Of a stretch of DNA of 45,642 bases, positions 24,336 to 32,850 are shown piece by piece. How positions within the stretch are numbered: position 1 is the first letter of the stretch; every line of letters starts with the position of its first letter. Source of the stretch: Pirellulales bacterium (GTDB taxonomy: Bacteria > Planctomycetota > Planctomycetia > Pirellulales > Lacipirellulaceae); contig JADLBW010000057.1 in the NCBI GenBank assembly GCA_020847515.1, positions 1-45,642 of the forward strand. Reading direction: 5' to 3'. The position numbers and the translations under genes were made by a program. The notes beneath the pieces are model-generated. The model was not told the origin of the DNA. It saw only the letters and a list, made by a program, of their open reading frames with translations, and ran no database searches.

Positions 24336-24356
24336 CCTCCCTTCGCGGGAGGTTTT
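24336..24356 (+). terminator. Short terminator after the glycosyltransferase gene
   Basis: CCTCCC (24336-24341) pairs with GGGAGG (24347-24352) around a five-base loop, followed by TTTT. It lies in the 335-bp gap before the kinase gene, which otherwise holds only a -10-like TACAAT near 24446. Confidence 0.45.
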
Positions 24357-24513
24357 CCAGACTCGATCGAAGCTGATTCGAACCAGTCGCGGGGCCGCTC
24401 CATCGGCCGGGAAAGGGCGTCTCGTCATCAGCAGGGCCTTTTCCGTACAATTGGGGTACTCGCTTTTCTCCGGAACAGGTGACGCTTTGCGGGGCTCGTA
24501 TCACGGTCGAGCT

Positions 24514-26526
24514 ATGCCTTTGGAAACTACCCAAGATCCCCAGGATCTGGAATTGTCGTTCGCCGCGACGCGACCGTTCGACTTTCACGCGTGGCTGACG
24601 ACGTGGCAGCGCGAGTTCGTGTTCTTTCGCGTCGACGCCCGCAACCGCATTAATTACATGGCGCCGTCGGTGCGGGATATCTTGGGATACGATCCCGAGA
24701 CGATGCTGGGCCGCGACTACCACGAGTACTTCGACGTCGAGGACCCGATGCAGGCGCAGCTCCACGAGCTGTCCGAGCGGATGATGGGGGCGGAGCCGCC
24801 CGACGTGCACCGCTGCGTGGCGCGGCGCCGCAACGGCGATCGAGCGTACTTCTTACTGCGGGCGCGGGAGGTCCGCGGACCTTTCGGCGTCGTGGACCGC
24901 GAGATGATGGGGCAGGACATCACCGTGCGAATCGAAGCGGTGTTGTCGCTTCGCCAGAGCGAGCGCAAGTATCGGCGGTTGGTTGAAGGGCTGCGGAGCG
25001 AATACATCATCTATGCCCGCGACGCCAACGACTTCATCACCTACGCGAGCCCTTCCATTCAAAAGGTCCTGGGCTATTCGCCCGACGAAGCGGTAGGGCG
25101 CCACGCCGCCGGGTTCTACGGACTGGAGCAGGCCGGACAGACCATCCTCGATCACTTTCGACGCGATTCGCAGGCCGGCAAGGTCGTCCACAACTACGCC
25201 GGCGAATTCCGGCATCGCAACGGCGGCGTGCGCTTCCTCGAGGTCCAGGAGCGGCCGATCTTCGCGCCCGACGGGCGCTACGCCGGCATGGAGGGGATCG
25301 CCCGCGACGTCACCGAAGCGGCGGCCGCGGCGCGCGAAATTCGCGAACTGAAAGACGAGCTGGAACGCCGCGTCGCGCATCGCACCGAGCAATTGCAGCG
25401 GATGAACGAAGAGCTCCGGGCGAGCGAAACGCGGTACCGCGACGTGGTGGAAACGCAGACTGAGTTCATCATTCGCTGGCGGCCCGACGGTTCCCGCACG
25501 TTCGTCAACGAGGCCTATGCGCGGTATCTCGGTCGCCCGGCGCACGAGCTCATCGGCGAGAGCTTCTTTCCGCGCGTCCACAGCGAAGATCGCGCCAGGT
25601 TCGACGACGTGATAGCCTCGATCACGCCGGCGCATCCGTCGGCCACCTACGAGGTCCGGGGGCCGCGGCCCGACGGGGTGATGGCCTGGATGCAGTGGAC
25701 GACCCGCGGCTTCTTCGACGCCGACGGCCAGGCGGTGGAAGACCAGGCGGTCGGGCGGGACGTCACCGAGCTGCGCGAAGCGGCCGACCTCCTGCGGCAG
25801 AAGGAGAGCCACCTGACGCATTTGTCCCGCCTGGCGACCGCCGGCGAAATGGTCGCGGGAATCGCCCACGAGATCAACCAGCCGCTCCACGCCGCCAAAA
25901 CGTTCGCCGAGGCCGCCCGCCGCCACCTGCAAGCGGGCGGGGCCGAGCGCATCAGCACGGCCATCGACTGCACGACCGAGATTTCTGAGGCAATTTCGCG
26001 AACCGTCCAGATCATCCGCCGCTTGCGTGAATTTACCAAGGCCAAGCCGGTCGAATTGGAGTCGCTCGACGTAAACGCCATCTTGAGGGAGGCCTTGGAG
26101 CTGGCCGCCTACGAAATTCGCCGCTCCGGAGTCGCGGTGCGCAAACGCTTGACCGAGCGTCTGCCCGCGGTCTACGGCGACCGCGTCCAGTTGGAGCAGC
26201 TCTTCGTCAATCTGCTGGTGAACGCTTGCGAGGCGATGGCTGGCGCCCAGCCGGCCGAGCGGCTGCTGACAATTCGCACTGCGGCGGCCGACGGGTTAGT
26301 TACGGCGCAAATTCAAGACTCGGGCTGCGGGCTGCGCGAGGCGGACGCCCACCGGCTGTTCGACGCCTTCTATACCACCAAAAAGGAAGGAATGGGCATG
26401 GGACTTTCACTGTGCAAGAGTATTGCGGAGGCCCACGGCGCCGATTTACGATTTGAGTCTAATCCGGATGGCCCGGGCCTGACCTTTATCCTGACCCTGC
26501 CGACCAGCGGAGCGCCCTTCGCGTGA
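24514..26526 (+). CDS. Soluble histidine kinase with three PAS domains
   Basis: A 670-residue protein without membrane segments. Three PAS domains are visible at about residues 25-140 (FFRVDARNRINYMAPSVRDIL), 155-270 (IIYARDANDFITYASPSIQKVLGYSP) and 300-425 (FIIRWRPDGSRTFVNEAYARYLG), the second and third separated by a coiled coil (RELKDELERRVAHRTEQLQRM). The kinase core has the phospho-accepting His at about 452 in GIAHEINQPLHAAK, N box NLLVNACEAM, DSGCGL and GMGMGLSLCKSI, the FixL/DctB type. PAS domains may sense oxygen, redox or small ligands, but no haem-binding histidine can be assigned from here. It overlaps the first regulator gene by four bases. Confidence 0.93.
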   Translation: MPLETTQDPQDLELSFAATRPFDFHAWLTTWQREFVFFRVDARNRINYMAPSVRDILGYDPETMLGRDYHEYFDVEDPMQAQLHELSERMMGAEPPDVHRCVARRRNGDRAYFLLRAREVRGPFGVVDREMMGQDITVRIEAVLSLRQSERKYRRLVEGLRSEYIIYARDANDFITYASPSIQKVLGYSPDEAVGRHAAGFYGLEQAGQTILDHFRRDSQAGKVVHNYAGEFRHRNGGVRFLEVQERPIFAPDGRYAGMEGIARDVTEAAAAAREIRELKDELERRVAHRTEQLQRMNEELRASETRYRDVVETQTEFIIRWRPDGSRTFVNEAYARYLGRPAHELIGESFFPRVHSEDRARFDDVIASITPAHPSATYEVRGPRPDGVMAWMQWTTRGFFDADGQAVEDQAVGRDVTELREAADLLRQKESHLTHLSRLATAGEMVAGIAHEINQPLHAAKTFAEAARRHLQAGGAERISTAIDCTTEISEAISRTVQIIRRLREFTKAKPVELESLDVNAILREALELAAYEIRRSGVAVRKRLTERLPAVYGDRVQLEQLFVNLLVNACEAMAGAQPAERLLTIRTAAADGLVTAQIQDSGCGLREADAHRLFDAFYTTKKEGMGMGLSLCKSIAEAHGADLRFESNPDGPGLTFILTLPTSGAPFA

Positions 26527-27143
26527 GCGATCAAGCCGCCATTTTCGTAGTCGACGACGACGTTCAGGCCCGCAAGGCCGTCGTGGCCCTTATCGAGGCG
26601 ATGGGGCTGACGGTGCTCAGTTACGGCTCGGCCGAGGATTTTCTCGCAGATTACGACGGTCGCCGGCCGGCGTGCCTGATTACCGACGTCCGCATGATGG
26701 GCATGAGCGGCCTGGAGCTTCAGGAGGAGCTGATCCGGCAGGGCAAGCCGATGTCGGTCATCGTGATGACCGGCTTTGCCAATACGCCGGGCACGGTTCG
26801 GGCGATGAAGAACGGCGCCCTGACGTTGCTGGAGAAGCCTTGCCGCGACGACGAGCTGTGGGACGCCATTCGTAACGGCATCGCCGCCGATCGAGAGGCC
26901 CTGGCCGCCGGGCAGACGATCGAAGAATTGCGGAGGCGGTTCGCCACGCTGACCGCCAAGGAGCGGGAGGTGCTACGGCACATCTCCGCCGGCGACGCCA
27001 ACAAGATCGTCGCCCGCCGTATGGGCGTCAGCTTGCGGACAGTCGAACTGCACCGTCAGAGCGTGTTCCAGAAAATGGGCGCCGACTCGCTGGCTGAGTT
27101 GGTGCGAATGGTGGTCGCACTGGAAGGCGGAGAGAAGGCTTAA
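26523..27143 (+). CDS. FixJ-type response regulator (first)
   Basis: A 206-residue regulator starting at a GTG that overlaps the kinase stop. The receiver domain has VDDDV, phospho-acceptor D55 in ITDVRMMG, T in VMTGFAN and LEKPCRDDELW. A linker leads to a LuxR/FixJ helix-turn-helix: LTAKEREVLRHISAGDANKI and RMGVSLRTVELHRQSVFQKM. It should bind DNA as a dimer once phosphorylated by the adjacent kinase. The overlap shows translational coupling, so these two form the cognate pair. The 384-bp gap after it contains no supported gene. Confidence 0.92.
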   Translation: MSDQAAIFVVDDDVQARKAVVALIEAMGLTVLSYGSAEDFLADYDGRRPACLITDVRMMGMSGLELQEELIRQGKPMSVIVMTGFANTPGTVRAMKNGALTLLEKPCRDDELWDAIRNGIAADREALAAGQTIEELRRRFATLTAKEREVLRHISAGDANKIVARRMGVSLRTVELHRQSVFQKMGADSLAELVRMVVALEGGEKA

Positions 27144-27527
27144 GAAAGACCGCTCATGATCGGCCAACAATGATGCGCGGCGGATTTGTCCGGCGGCGCC
27201 GCCAGAGGGACGTTATGTCGGGGCGCCGTCTGGCGCGGGACGGATAGATAGCAATGGGGGGGAACATGCGGCTGTCGCTGGTAGCCGTACGGCTATCCGT
27301 AGCCGGCCAGCGGTTACTGCCAGTTCTTGCCCATCGCCGATGAACATAGTATTCCGCATTCCCATATCGGCTGCGGATCTCCCTCGAGCAGGCACGCTCA
27401 GGCCGTAGCCGGAAACTGAAGGGGGCGGCGGTCGTTATCGCCGGCAGCCCCGCAGCGCCCGGCGGCTGATCCAAGACGCCGGGCCGAACGCTTATTTTTG
27501 CCTTTAACGCGCAAGCGTATAACTCCC
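27144..27527. other. Gap between two FixJ-type genes, with a palindrome
   Basis: No supported gene here. TAGCCGTACGGCTA at 27282-27295 is a perfect 14-bp palindrome and could be a binding site for one of the flanking regulators. A weak -10-like TATAAC lies at 27518-27523, only four bases upstream of the second regulator's ATG. Confidence 0.45.
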
Positions 27528-28214
27528 ATGGCGGCATTTTCAGAACCGATCGTTTACGTCATCGATGACGATGCCCAGTCTGGCCGCGCCGTGGCCGAAT
27601 TGGTGCGCACGTTCGGCCATCAGGTCCGGACGTTCCAGAACCCACGTGAATTCGTCGAGCAGCTCGACGGCATCGACCAGCAGCAAGTCGGGTGCGTCAT
27701 TACCGATCTGCGGATGAGCGGCGTCGACGGGATGGAAGTCCTGCAGCGTATACTCGATCGCGAAGTGGCGCTGCCGGTCATCATCGTCACCGCCTACGCC
27801 GAGACGGCCGTGACGGTCCGCGCCCTGCGGCGCGGCGCCGTGGCGGTGCTCGACAAGCCGTTCCGGGACGATGAGCTGTGGAGCTTCGTGCAGGAGGCGC
27901 TCGGGCGCAGCGAGCAGGAAGTGGCCCGCAACCAGCGCCAGCGGGAGCTGCTCGAGCGGTTCACGCGGCTGTCGCCGCAAGATCGCCAGGTGCTGCAACT
28001 GATCCTGGAAGGCTGCAAGAACCGGACGATGGCCAAACGGCTGGATGTGAGCCTGCGGACGATCGAAAACCGCCGCCGCCGGGTGTTCGACATGATGCAG
28101 GCCGACTCGGTCGCCGAACTGACGCGGATGGTGGTGGAGTTTGAACACCGGCTGCCCCCCACGGCGCCTACCGGCGAGGCGTGGTTGACGCTCCCTTTCG
28201 AGCGGGTGGCATGA
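27528..28214 (+). CDS. FixJ-type response regulator (second)
   Basis: A 228-residue regulator similar in layout to its neighbour: receiver with VIDDDAQ, phospho-acceptor D60 in ITDLRMSGVDG, VTAYAE and LDKPFRDDELW, then a LuxR/FixJ helix-turn-helix (LSPQDRQVLQLILEGCKNRT and LDVSLRTIENRRRRVFDMM). The recognition helix ends ENRRRRV where the first regulator has ELHRQSV, so they probably bind different sites. No second kinase adjoins it; it is likely served by the upstream PAS kinase or by an unlinked one. No ribosome site precedes the ATG. Confidence 0.9.
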   Translation: MAAFSEPIVYVIDDDAQSGRAVAELVRTFGHQVRTFQNPREFVEQLDGIDQQQVGCVITDLRMSGVDGMEVLQRILDREVALPVIIVTAYAETAVTVRALRRGAVAVLDKPFRDDELWSFVQEALGRSEQEVARNQRQRELLERFTRLSPQDRQVLQLILEGCKNRTMAKRLDVSLRTIENRRRRVFDMMQADSVAELTRMVVEFEHRLPPTAPTGEAWLTLPFERVA

Positions 28215-28285
28215 TGCCATAAACCGGAACAATTCGGTCGGATCCATCTGTTCTCCCCGCGCCGCGCCGACGGCGCCTCCCGGGG

Positions 28286-28321
28286 CCCGGCCGATTGGGC
28301 GGCCGGGAAAGTCGCTTTTTT
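28286..28321 (+). terminator. Terminator-like hairpin after the second regulator
   Basis: CCCGGCCG (28286-28293) pairs with CGGCCGGG (28300-28307) around a six-base loop; six Ts follow eight bases later (28316-28321). The distance to the T run is longer than usual, so efficiency is doubtful. Confidence 0.45.
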
Positions 28322-28383
28322 GGGGTCCCGTAAGGACCGCGGGGCCCTACTGTTTCGCCTAGCGCAACTGGCTGTAACGCCGC

Positions 28384-28411
28384 TTGCGGCTAAGCCCGCC
28401 GCCGCTACAAT
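28384..28411 (+). promoter_or_regulatory. Sigma70-like promoter of the S18 gene
   Basis: TTGCGG at 28384-28389 and TACAAT at 28406-28411 are separated by 16 bases. The predicted start near 28418 would leave a leader of about 70 nt to the first possible start codon, or 140 nt to the second. Confidence 0.5.
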
Positions 28412-28488
28412 ACAAGGCTCGCGGCGGCGACTTGCGCCGCCCAGGCCGCGCTTTTTCTCACTTGCACAGTTAGCTGCACTTTAAGCCC

Positions 28489-28752
28489 ATGCCGCCGTTC
28501 ACTCCGCAGGAACGCAAGCCCGCCAGCACCCGCCGCGTCGTGAAGAAGGATCCCATCATGGTTGATGGCATCCGCCCGCGGCCGATGTTCATCGACTACA
28601 AGGACCTGGATCTGCTCAGCAAGCTGGTGAATCGCCACGGCCGGATCGTGAGCCGTCGCAAGACGGGCTGCCACGCGGCCAGCCAGCATGCGGTTGCCAA
28701 GGCGATCAAGCGGGCCCGCTTCATGGCGCTGATGCCGTATATTGGCGGCTGA
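28489..28752 (+). CDS. rpsR: 30S ribosomal protein bS18
   Basis: The core IDYKDLDLLSKLVNRHGRIV and SRRKTGCHAASQHAVAKAIK followed by RARFMALMPYIGG matches bS18, which sits on the 30S platform next to bS6. From the ATG at 28489 the protein has 87 residues with a basic N-terminus (STRRVVKKD). An ATG at 28558 has AGAAGGA seven bases upstream and would give 64 residues, so the true start is open. The usual neighbours (rpsF, ssb, rplI) are absent, so this is either a relocated gene or a second S18 copy. Confidence 0.85.
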   Translation: MPPFTPQERKPASTRRVVKKDPIMVDGIRPRPMFIDYKDLDLLSKLVNRHGRIVSRRKTGCHAASQHAVAKAIKRARFMALMPYIGG

Positions 28753-28780
28753 GGCGAAAGCCCGCCGCGCCGAAGCCCAT

Positions 28781-28845
28781 CGGGAGTCTTTGGCGACTGG
28801 GGACTCGGTCCATCGCCAACGATCGCCGGTCGCAAAAGATTCCCG
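28781..28845. repeat. Dispersed 65-bp hairpin repeat, copy 1
   Basis: The outer 20 bases (CGGGAGTCTTTGGCGACTGG) and the last 20 (CCGGTCGCAAAAGATTCCCG) are near-perfect inverted repeats around a 25-base centre. A second copy of the same length lies at 40307-40371; by eye 49 of 65 positions agree without gaps. Both copies are intergenic, after a gene on the plus strand. Confidence 0.75.
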
Positions 28846-28879
28846 ACCCCTTATCGGCGGCGACCCTTAGCGGCGGACC

Positions 28880-29302
28880 ATGCCTGAACCGTTCCGAACG
28901 ACGCGCCTTGTCGAGTTCCACGACACCGACATGGCGGGCATCATGCACTTCGCGTCGTTTCTGGTCTACATGGAGTCGGCCGAGCACGAGCTTTACCGCT
29001 CCCTCGGCATGAGCATTCACTCGATTGTCGAAGACGAGCACATCAGCTTTCCACGGGTCAGCGCGAGCTGCGAGTTCTTTTCGCCGGCCCGCTGCGAAGA
29101 CGTGCTGGACATCGCGGTCGGCGTTACCCGCATCGGCAATAAGAGCGTCAGTTACGAGTTCCGCTTCGCGCACGCGGGGCGCGACGTGGCCCAAGGCCAA
29201 ATAACCGCCGTCTGCTGCCGCGTGCGTCCGGGCCAGCCGCCGGAGTCGCGGCCAATCCCGGCGGAGATCAAGGAAAAGCTGCGGGCCTATCTCGTGACCT
29301 GA
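28880..29302 (+). CDS. Acyl-CoA thioesterase, 4HBT/YbgC type
   Basis: A 140-residue hotdog-fold thioesterase. The start TRLVEFHDTDMAGIMHFASF holds the 4HBT-type catalytic Asp within HDTDMAG, followed by YMESAEHELYRSLG and a strand pair around SCEFFSPARCEDVLDIAVGV and SVSYEFRF. It would hydrolyse short or hydroxylated acyl-CoA thioesters in the cytoplasm. Known relatives act with the Tol-Pal system or in aromatic degradation, but neither set of genes is next to it here. The length is typical for the family. Confidence 0.85.
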   Translation: MPEPFRTTRLVEFHDTDMAGIMHFASFLVYMESAEHELYRSLGMSIHSIVEDEHISFPRVSASCEFFSPARCEDVLDIAVGVTRIGNKSVSYEFRFAHAGRDVAQGQITAVCCRVRPGQPPESRPIPAEIKEKLRAYLVT

Positions 29303-29440
29303 GCGCACCGAACTGAGCGCCGCGACCTGAGCGGCCGAGGGGAGCGATCGGCCGCTGCAAATAGGCGCCGGTATGCGGAGGGCGCCAAAAGGGCATGCCA
29401 GCGCCTCCCGATCTGCCAGGGCATCGCCTACACTGGCGCG

Positions 29441-30118
29441 ATGGCTACGCTATCTGCGCAATCGCTCGCCAAGTCATACCCCGTTGCCGGCGGCGACTTG
29501 TGCGTACTGCAGGACGCATCGCTGACGCTCGAACTCGGCGAAAACGTGGCGATCATCGGACCCAGCGGCTCCGGCAAGAGCACGCTGCTGTCGATACTCG
29601 GGACGCTGGAATCGCCGACTTCCGGCAGTTACGAGCTCGGCGGCGTCCGGCCCTTTTCACTACGCGAGCCGGAGCTGGCTGCGTTTCGCAGCCGCCAGAT
29701 TGGATTCGTGTTCCAGGAGCACCACCTGTTGCCCCAGTGTTCGGCGCTGGAGAACGTGCTGGCGCCGCTACTGGCCGATGGCCGAGCAACGGCCGACGAC
29801 GTGCAGCGCGCCCAGGGGCTGCTGGATCGCGTCGGGCTGACCGATCGACGCGATCATCGCCCGGCGCAGCTCTCCGGCGGCGAGCGGCAGCGGGCCGCCG
29901 TCGCCCGGGCGCTGATCCGCAATCCGACGCTGCTGCTGGCCGACGAACCGACGGGCAACCTCGATCGCTCGACGGCCGACTCGATCGCCGCGCTGATGCT
30001 CGAGCTGCAGCGCGAACGCAACGCGATGCTGATCGTGGTGACGCATAGCCAGACGCTGGCGGCGCGGTTGCAGCGGCGGTATGAGCTCGACGGCGGTCGG
30101 TTGGCGCCGCGTTCATAA
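29441..30118 (+). CDS. ABC transporter ATP-binding protein, LolD/MacB type
   Basis: A complete 225-residue ABC ATPase: Walker [10 protein letters not shown]-loop in [12 protein letters not shown], signature LSGGERQR, Walker [13 protein letters not shown] and the H-loop histidine in VVTHSQ. The LolD/MacB/FtsE subgroup is indicated by NLD after Walker B and by [16 protein letters not shown]. Members power lipoprotein release or peptide/macrolide export together with a FtsX-like permease. No permease gene adjoins it (a thioesterase is upstream, a DUF1559 fusion downstream), so the partner must be encoded elsewhere. Confidence 0.9.
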   Translation: MATLSAQSLAKSYPVAGGDLCVLQDASLTLELGENVAIIGPSGSGKSTLLSILGTLESPTSGSYELGGVRPFSLREPELAAFRSRQIGFVFQEHHLLPQCSALENVLAPLLADGRATADDVQRAQGLLDRVGLTDRRDHRPAQLSGGERQRAAVARALIRNPTLLLADEPTGNLDRSTADSIAALMLELQRERNAMLIVVTHSQTLAARLQRRYELDGGRLAPRS

Positions 30119-30298
30119 AGGACATTTGCGCGGCTTCCAGAAAAAGGTGGCGTCAGGCGCCGGCGGCGCCTAATAATGGCGCCGAGCCGGCAGCGGTGCA
30201 TGGTCGCCGCTTGCCGCTTTGCGCCGCCGTGGAGCAAACCGCTAGGGCTGCCTGCGACGCATTCGCAAGTTACTGGTTCAGCAACCGGAGGCAATTGC

Positions 30299-32809
30299 AT
30301 GGCCGCTACGTCAGGCTTCGCTGTAACTTGGGTTTGGCTGCTGCTGCTCAGCGGCGCCGGGGCGCTGCCCCTGGGCGGAGCGCCGCTGCCGCTCGACCCG
30401 GTCCTGTCGAACATCGCGCCGCCGGAGTGCCTGTGGTACGCCGCCTATTCCGGCCAAGGCCCTGCGGACGCCGCGAGCGACAACCAGACCGAACAGCTCT
30501 TTGCGGAGCCGCAGGTGCGGCGCTTTGCTGAAGAGCTGGAGACGCAGATCGTCAAGGCGGTTCGCCGCGCGGCCGGGCCCAGCCGCGAGGGTCGCGTTCA
30601 TGCCGAGCATTTGCCCAAGCTGGCGAAGCTGCTGTTGACGCGGCCGTTGGCCGCCTATCTCGAAAAGGTGGAGCTTGGCAAGGGGGATGATCGCCGCGTG
30701 AACCTCTCCGCTGCGATCGTACTGGGCGCCGGGGACCAGCGCAACGTGCTTGAAGCGGCCGTTGACGATTACTTGAAACTAATCCCGCCCGGCAACCCTC
30801 CGGTCGCCGCCGAGAAGCTCGCGGGCCTGGAGTGGCGTCGTCTGCCGACGCCGCCCGAGGCGCCGGCGGTGCGCTTCGGCTGGAAGGACGATTACTTCAT
30901 CATTGCCTTGGGCGACCAAGCGCCGCAGCAGGTCGTCCAGCGAATGGCGGGGGAAGCGCCGCAGTGGCTCGCCGAGCTGCGCCAGGAGCATCCGGTAGCG
31001 CGGGAGGCGTCGATCGCCTATGTGAACATCGAGGCGATCCTCAACGTGATTCGCCCGCAGTTCGAGGCGAAGGACCCTAAGGTTTGGCCCACGATCGAAA
31101 AGCTGGGGCTGACCAGCATCCGCGCCCTACATGCCGTGTCCGGGTTCGATGAAGCAGGCTGCACCAGCCAGGTCCACGTGGCGGTCGACGGTGACCAGCG
31201 CCCGGGGCTGCTGGGGCTCCTGCCGCACCGGCCGCTGGAGGCCGCCGACCTGGCGCTGGTTCCCAAGGACGCCCTGGCGGCGCTGGCGGCGAGCCTCGAC
31301 GCGGGCGAGGTCTTCGACCGCGTCGCGAAGCTTGTCGGCGCCCTGGATCCGCATGCCGAGGAGCGCCTGGAGCGGGGTCTGTGGGAGGTCGAGACGAAGT
31401 TAGGCGTTAACCTGCGGGAAGACGTTCTAGCAGCGCTTGACGACGCGTGGGTCGTCTACATGCCCAGCGGCGATCCTGTGGTTTCGTGGCTCAACTCAGC
31501 GGCAGCGGTGCGCGTCAAGGACGCCGATAGGCTTCAGCAGGCAGTCGCCAAACTGGTCGAGAAGGCGAAGGCCGAGCTGGCGCGGCGGCCGCAAGACGTG
31601 ACCCTCATGGAAGCGGAAGTCGAGGGGCGCACGTTGTATTGGCTGCAGTTCAGCAGACCGGCCCCCGTGGCGCCGGCCTGGTGCGTGGGAGACGGCTGGC
31701 TGGTGGCGAGTCTTTCGCCGCAAGCGGTGCGGGCGGCGCTCGCGCGGCATAGCGATTCGTCGGACGCCGAAGTGGCCGCGGCAGATTCGCTGGCGGCAGT
31801 TGAGGGCGTGCACGAGGCGCTTGGCGCCGAAGGAGGCGCCGCGGCGCTCGCCTACCAGGATACTCCGCGGCTGGTGAGCTCGCTCTATCCGTGGCTTACC
31901 ATGGGCCTGCAAATGGTCGCCGGCCAGTTGCGCAAGGAGGGAATCGAATTCGACCTGACGGCGATTCCGACGCGGGAGACGATTGTGCGGCATCTGCGAC
32001 CGAGTATTTCGGCGATGTCATATCGCGAGGATGGCTTGCACGTTACGTCTCATGGTTCGCTGCCTGGCGGCGGCAACGTGGCGGCCGCGGCGCCGGTGGG
32101 CGCAGCCCTGCTGCTACCGGCGGTGCAGGCTGCCCGCACCGCGGCGGGGACGGCGCAGGACATTAATGACCTGAAACAAATCATGCTCGGCATTCTTAAC
32201 TACGAGTCAGCAACCAAGCATCTACCGACGGACCTCTATAGCGAGGACGGCAAGCCGCTGTTGAGCTGGCGAGTCGCCATCTTGCCTTACCTGGAACAGC
32301 CGGAGCTGTATAGGCAGTTCAAGCTCGATGAGCCATGGGACAGTCCGGCCAATCGGAAGCTGATGGCAAACATGCCGGACGTGTATCGCTCGGGCGCCGA
32401 TCGTAAGGAGAGTGATAAGACGCGTTACCTGGCGTTTTCAGGTCCCGATGCGCTCTTCCGCGGCCAGGAGCCGATTCAGATTCGGCAAATTGAGGACGGG
32501 ACTTCTCAGACGCTCGCCGTCGTGCGCGTGGCGCCGGGAGCCGCCGTCGAATGGACTAAGCCGGCCGATCTGCGGTTCGACCCGCAGCAGCCGTTTGCGG
32601 GGCTGGAGACGCCCGAGGGTTTCTTTCTGACGGCGTTTTGTGACGGGAGCGTCCGCCGGCTGAGCCTGGCCATCGGCGAGGAGACCCTGCGGCGGCTGGT
32701 CAACCGCCACGACGGCGAGATCATCGATCGCGACGCCCTTTCCGCCCCGCCGGCGCCGCAGCGCCCCCGACAACCGCCCGGCGGCGATACGTCGCCCGAC
32801 GACCAGTGA
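30299..32809 (+). CDS. Exported DUF1559-domain fusion protein
   Basis: An 836-residue protein starting at the ATG after CGGAGG. A signal peptide (SGFAVTWVWLLLLSGAGAL) leads to a large domain of about 550 residues with repeated strand-helix units (LAAYLEKVELGKGDD, WKDDYFIIALGDQAPQ, ALPHRPLEAADLAL-type segments), resembling planctomycete DUF3352-like proteins; that label is tentative. At about residue 600 comes a hydrophobic [20 protein letters not shown] segment followed by a DUF1559 domain (DINDLKQIMLGILNYESATK, LLSWRVAILPYLEQPELYRQ, FCDGSVRRL). So the pilin-like motif that normally opens a DUF1559 protein lies in the middle here. The C-terminus is Pro-rich. Probably a secreted or periplasmic protein. 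Confidence 0.8.
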   Translation: MAATSGFAVTWVWLLLLSGAGALPLGGAPLPLDPVLSNIAPPECLWYAAYSGQGPADAASDNQTEQLFAEPQVRRFAEELETQIVKAVRRAAGPSREGRVHAEHLPKLAKLLLTRPLAAYLEKVELGKGDDRRVNLSAAIVLGAGDQRNVLEAAVDDYLKLIPPGNPPVAAEKLAGLEWRRLPTPPEAPAVRFGWKDDYFIIALGDQAPQQVVQRMAGEAPQWLAELRQEHPVAREASIAYVNIEAILNVIRPQFEAKDPKVWPTIEKLGLTSIRALHAVSGFDEAGCTSQVHVAVDGDQRPGLLGLLPHRPLEAADLALVPKDALAALAASLDAGEVFDRVAKLVGALDPHAEERLERGLWEVETKLGVNLREDVLAALDDAWVVYMPSGDPVVSWLNSAAAVRVKDADRLQQAVAKLVEKAKAELARRPQDVTLMEAEVEGRTLYWLQFSRPAPVAPAWCVGDGWLVASLSPQAVRAALARHSDSSDAEVAAADSLAAVEGVHEALGAEGGAAALAYQDTPRLVSSLYPWLTMGLQMVAGQLRKEGIEFDLTAIPTRETIVRHLRPSISAMSYREDGLHVTSHGSLPGGGNVAAAAPVGAALLLPAVQAARTAAGTAQDINDLKQIMLGILNYESATKHLPTDLYSEDGKPLLSWRVAILPYLEQPELYRQFKLDEPWDSPANRKLMANMPDVYRSGADRKESDKTRYLAFSGPDALFRGQEPIQIRQIEDGTSQTLAVVRVAPGAAVEWTKPADLRFDPQQPFAGLETPEGFFLTAFCDGSVRRLSLAIGEETLRRLVNRHDGEIIDRDALSAPPAPQRPRQPPGGDTSPDDQ

Positions 32810-32850
32810 GATCGCAGCGCCTGCGCTGCTTGGGCCGCCTTATTCTGCGT

